From contig ONFE01000042.1 of NCBI GenBank assembly GCA_900316985.1, positions 1 to 38,420 of the forward strand: DNA of 38,420 bases, written 5' to 3'. The notes below the pieces were generated by a model. That model searched no databases and was not told the DNA's origin. It worked only from the letters and a program-made list of their open reading frames with translations. Of the stretch, positions 33,016-38,420 are shown one piece after another (within the stretch, counting starts at the first letter, position 1; each line of letters begins with the position of its first letter). Source of the DNA: an uncultured Prevotellaceae bacterium (GTDB taxonomy: Bacteria; Bacteroidota; Bacteroidia; Bacteroidales; Bacteroidaceae). The position numbers and the translations under genes are program-made.

Positions 33016-34356
33016 TTACTTAAACGTTCCATCCTGATAGAAATGGAGCATGTCGATATTATAGATGGCAAGGTATTTTGACTGGAGTTCATTCTGCTGA
33101 GCCTGGAGGAGTTTGTCCTTGCCGGTCATCAGTTCGATGGTGTTCTTCAGTCCCACGCGGAACTGCTCGGAGAGGAGTTCGTAACTGTCCTGTGCACTCT
33201 GAGTACTCACCTTGGCGGCACGGAACCGCTGCTGGTTGTTCTCGGCCTGGAGCCAGTAGTTCTCCACGGTGGAATAGAGTGTGGTCTTCTTGTCCTGCAG
33301 GTCGAGCATATAGTTCTGTTTCTGCAACTGGGCCTTGTTGACGGAGGTGCGAATCTGACGGTTGTCGAAAATGGGCATGTTTACGCTGATACCAGCTCCG
33401 AGATTGAGATTGGTTTTCAACTGGGATCCCCATGCATCGCTGCTCATAGAGGTGGTGTTGGTGGTGACGCTTCCATTTGCACTGATGGTAGGCATGCGGC
33501 CTGCCTTGGCCATCTTCACGCTGAGGTCGCTGCTCTTCATACCGAGCATCGCATTTTTAATCTCTGGACGGTGGGAGAGGGCGGCATCATACACGCTTTG
33601 GAGGGCGGGAATGGGTTGCAGGGCCATTTCGTCTGTGGTTTCAGGGATGACCACGTCAAAAGGTTCATCGTCGGTAAGCTGGAGTAGTTGTTTCAGCTGG
33701 CGCTTGTAGTTGCGCAGGTTGCTTTGTTGGTCCACCACGGTGAATTCATCCTGGGCACGCTGGGCTGTGAGCTGTGAGAGTTCGGCTTTGCTCATGCTTC
33801 CCACCTTGACCATGGCCTGACCGCGCTCTTCGTTTTTCTTGGAGGTGAGCAGACTCTGTTCATTCACCTTGATGGCCTCCGTGGTGTAGAGAATCTGGAT
33901 GTAGTATTGGGTGATCTGCTCCTGCAACTGATTAGCAATACGAGCAGAGTCGAGTTCGGCCTGTTGCTCAGAGATCTTGTTGAGTTTAATCTGGTCGCGG
34001 TTGCGGTTCCCGTTCCAGAGTACCCAGTTGGAATTCACGCCGTAGGAACCGTTATAATAGACCTTGTCAACGGAACTCTGGACATAACCGTTCTGCACGG
34101 AGGCTGCTCCCATAGGCGGCCAGGGGCGGTAGGTGACGTTCTGCGACGTGGATGCCGAAAGCGAGGGCAGCAGGGCTGCCTGCGACTGGAGTACATCCTC
34201 GTGGGATGATAGTTTCTGTACTTGTGTCTTACGGAGACTGATGTTGTTGGTTAATGCGTAGTCAATGCATTCTTTTAGCGTCCATTGCTTGGCTTGTATT
34301 GTTGTTGAAAGCGAAAGCAGGACGATTAGTGACAAACTGAAATGTTTTACTCTCAT
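33016..34356 (-). CDS. TolC-family outer membrane efflux protein
   Basis: A 446-residue outer-membrane factor with a signal peptide (FSLSLIVLLSLSTTIQA) and two repeats of the OEP domain: WTLKECIDYALTNNISLRK near residue 25 and the internal repeat around SVYDAALSHRPEIKNAMLG. Long helices rich in Gln and Lys (SLLTSKKNEERGQAMV) give the periplasmic tunnel. As first gene of the operon it provides the exit duct for the MacAB-like pump. Substrate (antibiotic, peptide, siderophore or glycolipid) cannot be read. Confidence 0.93.
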   Translation of the reverse strand: MRVKHFSLSLIVLLSLSTTIQAKQWTLKECIDYALTNNISLRKTQVQKLSSHEDVLQSQAALLPSLSASTSQNVTYRPWPPMGAASVQNGYVQSSVDKVYYNGSYGVNSNWVLWNGNRNRDQIKLNKISEQQAELDSARIANQLQEQITQYYIQILYTTEAIKVNEQSLLTSKKNEERGQAMVKVGSMSKAELSQLTAQRAQDEFTVVDQQSNLRNYKRQLKQLLQLTDDEPFDVVIPETTDEMALQPIPALQSVYDAALSHRPEIKNAMLGMKSSDLSVKMAKAGRMPTISANGSVTTNTTSMSSDAWGSQLKTNLNLGAGISVNMPIFDNRQIRTSVNKAQLQKQNYMLDLQDKKTTLYSTVENYWLQAENNQQRFRAAKVSTQSAQDSYELLSEQFRVGLKNTIELMTGKDKLLQAQQNELQSKYLAIYNIDMLHFYQDGTFK

Positions 34357-34375
34357 ATTTTTACAAATTGCGAGA

Positions 34376-34383
34376 CAAAAGTA
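34376..34383 (-). promoter_or_regulatory. promoter -7 element for the exporter operon
   Basis: On the minus strand, TACTTTTG fits TAnnTTTG, about 20 bases before the tolC start. A -33 element is weak, with only TTTTTTCG in the expected place. Confidence 0.45.
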
Positions 34384-34462
34384 ATAAAAAAAACGAATAC
34401 GAAAAAACGGAATAGATATTTGTTAACAGTTCGTTAATTAAAAATATCTCTTCCGTTTGTTT

Positions 34463-34484
34463 TTATTGTTTTCTTTAACAATAA
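34463..34484 (-). terminator. hairpin after riboflavin synthase
   Basis: TTATTGTT and AACAATAA are perfect complements around a six-base loop, directly after the ribE stop codon. No U-tract follows, so termination is uncertain. Confidence 0.35.
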
Positions 34485-35087
34485 TTATTGTAGCTGCTGC
34501 AGACGGGCTATGTATTTGCCAAGGATGTCGAACTCAAGGTTTACGCGTGTTCCAACTTGAATATCGCAGAAGTTGGTGTGTTCCATCGTGTATGGGATGA
34601 TGGCGACCTGGAAGGTGTCTTCGGTGGGGTTGCAGACCGTGAGGCTAACGCCGTTGACAGTCACCGAGCCTTTGTCGACGGTAAAATAGCCGCGGCGAGC
34701 CATTTCCATATTGTAATCATATTTAAAAGTGAAATAAGTGCTGCCCTGAGCGTCTTCCTTGGCCATGCATTCAGCTGTCATGTCCACATGGCCCTGTACG
34801 ATGTGGCCGTCAAGACGTCCGTTCATCAGCATGGAGCGTTCCACGTTGACTTTGTCACCTATTTTCAGCAGTCCGAGGTTGGACCGTTCAAGTGTCTCTC
34901 GCATGGCTGTCACGGTATAGGTGTTGTCCTTGATACTGACCACCGTGAGGCATACGCCGTTGTGGGCTACACTTTGGTCGATGCTAAGTTCGTCCACAAA
35001 AGAACAGGTGAGGGTGAAGTCAATATTATCTTGGTCGTGAACAATGTTGACGACCGTGGCAAATTCTTCGATGATTCCGGAAAACAT
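34485..35087 (-). CDS. ribE: riboflavin synthase, alpha subunit
   Basis: Dismutates two 6,7-dimethyl-8-ribityllumazines to riboflavin. I set the start at the ATG giving MFSGIIEEFATV, the classic N-terminus; the frame extends 23 codons upstream, into the structured leader, with no family resemblance. The result is 200 residues, as expected for two lumazine-binding repeats: SVAHNGVCLTVVSI in the first and SVTVNGVSLTVCNP in the second, with GHIVQGHVDMTA between. It is a single gene here, without ribD, ribBA or ribH nearby, and has a roughly 220-base leader. Confidence 0.93.
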   Translation of the reverse strand: MFSGIIEEFATVVNIVHDQDNIDFTLTCSFVDELSIDQSVAHNGVCLTVVSIKDNTYTVTAMRETLERSNLGLLKIGDKVNVERSMLMNGRLDGHIVQGHVDMTAECMAKEDAQGSTYFTFKYDYNMEMARRGYFTVDKGSVTVNGVSLTVCNPTEDTFQVAIIPYTMEHTNFCDIQVGTRVNLEFDILGKYIARLQQLQ

Positions 35088-35111
35088 AATAGAATAATAA
35101 GTTGTGATTTT

Positions 35112-35311
35112 AAAAACGGTCGTACCGGTGATGTGATGAAACTCCGAGCAATACAAGATTTGAGAGCCCTCCGCCTTTGTAATCCACCGGCTTTACAGCT
35201 TAGGCGCCAAGGCGCTTTATATGGCCCGCCATTGGCAAGAGGAGTCTTCTCGGTTTTCGATTTTTATTTGAAGAGTATCCCGATCTTAACCGATACGACC
35301 TTAATTCTTTC
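35112..35311 (-). ncRNA. candidate structured RNA / 5' leader ahead of riboflavin synthase
   Basis: On the minus strand, an 11-bp closing helix (35290-35300 with 35118-35128; one G-U) is followed at once by GTTTTT (35117-35112), as in an RNA that ends in its own terminator. Nested inside, also by eye, are CCGAG/CTCGG (35249-35253 with 35144-35148), CTCC/GGAG (35241-35244 with 35169-35172), CTTG with CAAAG (35236-35239, 35175-35179), CCAATGGC with GCCGGTGG (35228-35235, 35184-35191; one mismatch, one G-U) and GCGC/GCGC (35212-35215 with 35204-35207). All helices are nested, giving a rod with an asymmetric bubble of about 4 and 20 nt. A strong promoter lies just upstream. Size and shape recall 6S RNA, but an unknown riboswitch or attenuator is equally possible; the FMN riboswitch core is absent. 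Confidence 0.5.
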
Positions 35312-35317
35312 TTGGTG

Positions 35318-35349
35318 CAAAGTTACAAAACTTTTATGTAACTTCCAAG
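35318..35349 (-). promoter_or_regulatory. promoter for the structured RNA and riboflavin synthase
   Basis: On the minus strand, CTTG (35346-35349), 20 bases, then TAACTTTG (35318-35325) fits the Bacteroidetes consensus with one mismatch in the -33 box. The expected start point, near 35311, is about 10 bases before the closing helix of the RNA. Confidence 0.7.
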
Positions 35350-35362
35350 TATATGACCGAAT

Positions 35363-36592
35363 TTATTTTTGGATAATAACACGTACAGGCTCCAGTTCGC
35401 GCTTCCATGCCTTCAGCGCTTCAAACCAATCCTTGGCAGTATGGTAACCGAAGGTTTCCTTGTCGCTGGTGAAGGTGATGGCATAGCGCAGGCAGTCGGT
35501 TGAAGTACCGACGACGAAGCCGTAGTTGTCCTTGTCGGCCTTGAGTTCCTGACGGATGTGCTGGCTGGGAATGCAGATGCCCAATCCGACGGTCTCCTTG
35601 GCGTGGGTAAGCGTGTCCTTGCCACTTACTGTATAGTCGGTTCCCCAGCATCCGCGAAGGCCATTCTTGTCGGAGAATTCCTCGGAACCTTTCACGTTGA
35701 TGATGCCCGTGGAGAACTCGTAATCAGCTACAGGCCTTGAGAATTTCTCTTCCACCTGCACGTCACGATGGCCTGCCCATTGAGTGAAACGCTGGCGCAG
35801 GGTGATGGGTTTCGCATTTGGCGTGGAAGTTGGGGCATTCCATTCGTCGCAGACCATCTCGGCTATCACACGAACAGGTCCACGGGCAATAATGCGCTGG
35901 GAGAGGTGTTCCGCATCGTCTAGCGTGACCGACTTCTGTCCATCCCATCCACGAAAGGCTCCCAAAGCAAATGTCTGTCCGCACCAAAGCACATCATCAC
36001 CATAGCCGTTAGCCAACTGATCATCATCTGGATAGAACTGGGTTTCACGGAGTTCTAAACGTTTGTGGCGTTTGCCGTAAAGGTCAGGCGACTGCCGCTG
36101 GTCGAAATAGATGCGATACGCCGTTAATTCGCTTTCGAATGCTATGCCGTGGTGGTGTTGAATACGATAAGAGTCCACGCCACGGTCAACCGTAAGTTCA
36201 GAAATGTAGAAATCATGTTGGTTCTTCGCCTTTCCCTGATAGTTGCGGAGTACCATTTCTATGAATACGCGTGAATCATACTGGCGGGGTTTTCCTTTGT
36301 CGTAAAGTGTCACCTCAAATGTCTTCTTCTCACGTTTGCCAAGGTCGGTGGTGAAGCAGAGTTCATCGAAACGCTTGTCAGCGTTGAGGTCATCCAACTG
36401 GCAAGGGATTTCCTTTTCTCCGTCTATTACCATGGCCGAGCGGACATCAACACCCAAATTGGCTAACTGAATCACCACAGGCGCATCCATCCTTACATCC
36501 TTTGTGGGGTTCTCCACCGTTACCTTAATGGTTTGTTCGGCATAAGCCATCAAAGAGACTGTTGCCAGACAGCACAAAAATGTTCTTTTCAT
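35363..36592 (-). CDS. DUF4861 family secreted protein
   Basis: A 409-residue protein with a signal peptide (FLCCLATVSLMAYA, cleavage after AYA). The mature part starts with a beta domain (IKVTVENPTKDVRMDAPVVI) and continues with HHHGIAFESELTAYRIYFD, LWCGQTFALGAFRGWDG and a C-terminal CWGTDYTVSGKD, features I associate with DUF4861. The family is common in Bacteroidetes, often near glycan-degradation genes, and its enzymatic role is unknown to me. The HHHG, aromatic and acidic residues would suit carbohydrate binding. No polysaccharide-utilisation genes surround it. Its stop lies 14 bases before the next promoter, so the two transcripts are nearly continuous. Confidence 0.8.
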   Translation of the reverse strand: MKRTFLCCLATVSLMAYAEQTIKVTVENPTKDVRMDAPVVIQLANLGVDVRSAMVIDGEKEIPCQLDDLNADKRFDELCFTTDLGKREKKTFEVTLYDKGKPRQYDSRVFIEMVLRNYQGKAKNQHDFYISELTVDRGVDSYRIQHHHGIAFESELTAYRIYFDQRQSPDLYGKRHKRLELRETQFYPDDDQLANGYGDDVLWCGQTFALGAFRGWDGQKSVTLDDAEHLSQRIIARGPVRVIAEMVCDEWNAPTSTPNAKPITLRQRFTQWAGHRDVQVEEKFSRPVADYEFSTGIINVKGSEEFSDKNGLRGCWGTDYTVSGKDTLTHAKETVGLGICIPSQHIRQELKADKDNYGFVVGTSTDCLRYAITFTSDKETFGYHTAKDWFEALKAWKRELEPVRVIIQK

Positions 36593-36746
36593 ATTCTTTA
36601 TTTTTGACTTGTTTTTAAATGCAAATTTAATTGCGTTATGATTAAATAGTAGTTTTTCTAAAGTTTATTTAAACTTTTTATCTTAAAATTTGCATATTAA
36701 AATATTTTTTAGTAATTTTGACCCCGAATTTAAACTTTAACAACTT
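36593..36746. other. divergent AT-rich intergenic region
   Basis: About 150 very AT-rich bases between the divergent DUF4861 and GldB-like genes. It carries the plus-strand promoter at 36689-36720 and, on the minus strand, a possible -7 box TAAATTTG (36622-36629) for DUF4861 without a clear -33 partner. Confidence 0.5.
36689..36720 (+). promoter_or_regulatory. consensus promoter of the GldB-like gene
   Basis: TTTG at 36689-36692 and TAATTTTG at 36713-36720, 20 bases apart, match the consensus exactly. The gene's TTG start is 26 bases further on. Confidence 0.75.
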
Positions 36747-37532
36747 TTGAAAAGGATTGTAGCCGTTCTTTCTTTTGTTACTGTGCTGCTTGCTTCATGT
36801 GATTTCAAGTTACGTGCAGTTGATTTTTTCAATACGGAGGAGACTCCTATTGAAATAGAACGCTATGACCGTTTGCAGAGTCGCTATCTCACTACGGGTG
36901 ACTTCTCGGCACTTCAGCAGATGGAGACCGACTATCCCATGGAAACACGGGCGCTTATCGAGAATGTGCTGCGCCTCGGCGTGATGGATGATCCTGACAT
37001 CAACAAGAAATTCCTTTCCTATTTTCAGGATAGCACTTTGCAGGTGCTTATCAGCGACATACAGGCTGAATATGCAAACATCGACGACTTGAACGAACAG
37101 TTGAACAATTGTTTCAACAAATTACAGAAGGAAGTGCCGACGCTTGTCATTCCGCGCTTTTACACGCAGATAGGTTCCCTCGACGAGAGTATTATTGTAG
37201 GTGATGACATGATTGGCATATCGCTCGATAAGTATATGGGGGCAGGTTATCCGCTTTACAAGAAACATTATACCTTGAGTCAGCGTCAGTCAATGAATCG
37301 GAAGAATATTGCGCCTGACTGTATGGTATTCTATCTGCTCAGCCAGTATCCGCTGGAGAATTATGACAGCAGATCCCAGCAAGAGCGTGATTTCCATATG
37401 GGAAAGATGATGTGGGTTTGTAATCGTGTGATGGGCAATCAATTCTTTCAGATGAAGTTCATCAACGACGTGGATAAGTATCAGAAGCAGCACGGCTTTA
37501 CCATCCAGCAGTTGCTGGAGGCTGATGTCTAA
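36747..37532 (+). CDS. GldB-like lipoprotein
   Basis: A 261-residue lipoprotein starting at TTG: MKRIVAVLSFVTVLLASC, with the lipobox cysteine at residue 18. No in-frame ATG would preserve the signal peptide, and the promoter spacing supports this start. The segment DDMIGISLDKYMGAGYPLYK matches the region of gliding protein GldB usually written as IG-hydrophobic-LD-x-YLG, and PTLVIPRFYTQIGSLDES precedes it; key cores are IGISLDKYMG and YPLYKKHY. GldB belongs to the gliding/type IX secretion-linked set in Bacteroidetes, but relatives occur in non-gliding gut species, where the role is unknown. It converges on the TamB-like gene, 12 bases apart. Confidence 0.8.
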   Translation: MKRIVAVLSFVTVLLASCDFKLRAVDFFNTEETPIEIERYDRLQSRYLTTGDFSALQQMETDYPMETRALIENVLRLGVMDDPDINKKFLSYFQDSTLQVLISDIQAEYANIDDLNEQLNNCFNKLQKEVPTLVIPRFYTQIGSLDESIIVGDDMIGISLDKYMGAGYPLYKKHYTLSQRQSMNRKNIAPDCMVFYLLSQYPLENYDSRSQQERDFHMGKMMWVCNRVMGNQFFQMKFINDVDKYQKQHGFTIQQLLEADV

Positions 37533-37544
37533 TTTTTTACAAGT

Positions 37545-38420
37545 TTATTTCTTCTTGCGGCCTGAACCGAATAGGTCTTTCAGACCATTGAAGTCGCGTT
37601 TCAGAATGACACCGAGACCTTGGGTGTTGAGTGAGTTGCGCGTGAAATAACGGTCATTGGTCTGGTTGTAGACACGAACAGCCAGGTTTCCGTTGGGGAA
37701 GAGCAGATAGCGAATGTCGAAGTCGCCGATGAAGGATGAATTGCTCGTGGTAGCGTTGTCACGATAACCGAACTGGCCGTTGATGAGCAGGCGGTTGTTG
37801 AGCAGGCGTCCGGAAAGGATACCTTCATATTCTGCATTATAGAATCCTTCATCGCCCGTGGAAATATTGGCTCCGAAGTTCCAGTTGCTGTTGTTGGTCA
37901 GAGAGGAGAGTACGTTGTTGATCTGTTGGCTGACCGTACCTGAAAGAAGCGACTGCATGGCCAGCGAGGTCTGGCTCTGCTGCTCGTTGGAACGGGTTTC
38001 ACGCTGATTGTAGAATCGTCCGATGGCCAGCAGGTAGATGACTTGTTGGTTCATTTCTTCCTCGCTGTTGATTAGCGAGCGAATCATCTGCTTCATATCG
38101 GTGCCGAGGGTGGGGAGGTCGAGGTCGAATTCCACGTGAGGAGACTCAGGTGTTCCGGTAATATTCATCATGCAGTCCACACGTACATTATTATTCTTAA
38201 AGGAGTTTCCAATCTCCAGATCGGAAAGAGGGACGCCTGTGACCGTATACTTTGCCTTCATGTTAAGGGCTGAATTGTATGGATCTCCTCCGAACACGAT
38301 GGTAGACCCCTGCTGGAACAGGAAGTCTTTCTTGATGACGTTCTGGATGGTCAGTTTATAGACGCCGTGGTCAATGAGGTAGTTGCCGTACATCTCGAAT
38401 GCACCTTTATTATAATAGGA
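37545..38420 (-). CDS. tamB: TamB-like translocation/assembly protein, C-terminal part
   Basis: The C-terminal 290 residues of a large protein that continues past the window edge: the frame is open to the last base. The sequence matches the TamB/DUF490 C-terminal domain: FEMYGNYLIDHGVYKLTIQN, FLFQQGSTIVFGGDPYNSAL, KAKYTVTGVPLSDL, then TGTPESPHVEFDLDLPT and a barrel-like end LLFPNGNLAVRVYNQ. TamB proteins span the periplasm and help lipid transport or outer-membrane protein assembly. The ATG at 38393 is internal and is not the true start. Confidence 0.88.
   Translation of the reverse strand, partial: SYYNKGAFEMYGNYLIDHGVYKLTIQNVIKKDFLFQQGSTIVFGGDPYNSALNMKAKYTVTGVPLSDLEIGNSFKNNNVRVDCMMNITGTPESPHVEFDLDLPTLGTDMKQMIRSLINSEEEMNQQVIYLLAIGRFYNQRETRSNEQQSQTSLAMQSLLSGTVSQQINNVLSSLTNNSNWNFGANISTGDEGFYNAEYEGILSGRLLNNRLLINGQFGYRDNATTSNSSFIGDFDIRYLLFPNGNLAVRVYNQTNDRYFTRNSLNTQGLGVILKRDFNGLKDLFGSGRKKK

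Noticed and set aside
35088-35156. 23-codon N-terminal extension of riboflavin synthase
   Set aside because: The family begins at MFSGIIEE; the upstream codons fall in the leader and structured RNA.
35112-35311. FMN riboswitch, expected before a riboflavin gene
   Set aside because: None of the conserved RFN core segments (such as the GGGGCAGGGT region) are visible; the fold is a rod rather than a six-stem junction.
34557-35447. 296-codon plus-strand frame antisense to riboflavin synthase and its leader
   Set aside because: Overlaps three supported minus-strand elements and shows no family resemblance.

Overview
The window reads as a chromosomal segment of a Bacteroidales bacterium, most likely Prevotellaceae-like. 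Four things point that way: promoters of the Bacteroidetes type (TTTG, 19-21 bases, TAnnTTTG) ahead of several genes; few Shine-Dalgarno sequences; an Oar-like TonB receptor paired with a lipoprotein carrying a surface-export signal; and families typical of the group (DUF3256, DUF4836, DUF4861, BACON, GldB-like, TamB-like). No rRNA, tRNA, CRISPR array or intact insertion sequence was seen.

Layout. (1) 1-4700, plus strand: an AT-rich accessory island. It has a 5'-truncated Type IIG restriction-methyltransferase with a composition-mosaic body, then a tight four-gene cassette (two unknown proteins, a DUF3841 protein, an AAA/ABC-like ATPase) that could be an uncharacterised defence or conflict module. 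(2) 5012-16150, minus strand: a long co-directional run that reads purU, hisH, hisA, hisF, hisIE, ftsE, lysC, lysA, a GT2 glycosyltransferase, a GT4-like protein and fbp. Five junctions here are 4-base overlaps or gaps under 30 bases, so it behaves as one or a few operons for histidine, aspartate-family and gluconeogenic metabolism. (3) 16151-16656: a divergent intergenic region holding a 22-bp-period dyad array and a nested palindrome. (4) 16657-29571, plus strand: paaK-DUF3256 ending in an intrinsic terminator; then, from a consensus promoter, a nucleoside transporter, bifunctional nuclease, rsmE and a DUF4836 lipoprotein/ABC ATPase/FtsX-like permease triad; then an Oar-like TonB receptor with an OB-fold lipoprotein. 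(5) 29711-34356, minus strand: a MacAB-TolC-type exporter operon, separated from region 4 by a second 22-bp-period dyad array. (6) 34485-36592, minus strand: riboflavin synthase, preceded by a roughly 190-nt rod-like structured RNA with its own promoter and U-tract, and a DUF4861 secreted protein. (7) 36747-38420: a GldB-like lipoprotein and, converging on it, the C-terminal part of a TamB-like protein that runs off the window.

Most notable are the structured RNA ahead of riboflavin synthase, the nested palindrome between purU and paaK, the two matching 22-bp dyad arrays, and the cassette at 1953-4688. All functional readings come from sequence inspection and family knowledge; no search or folding program was run.
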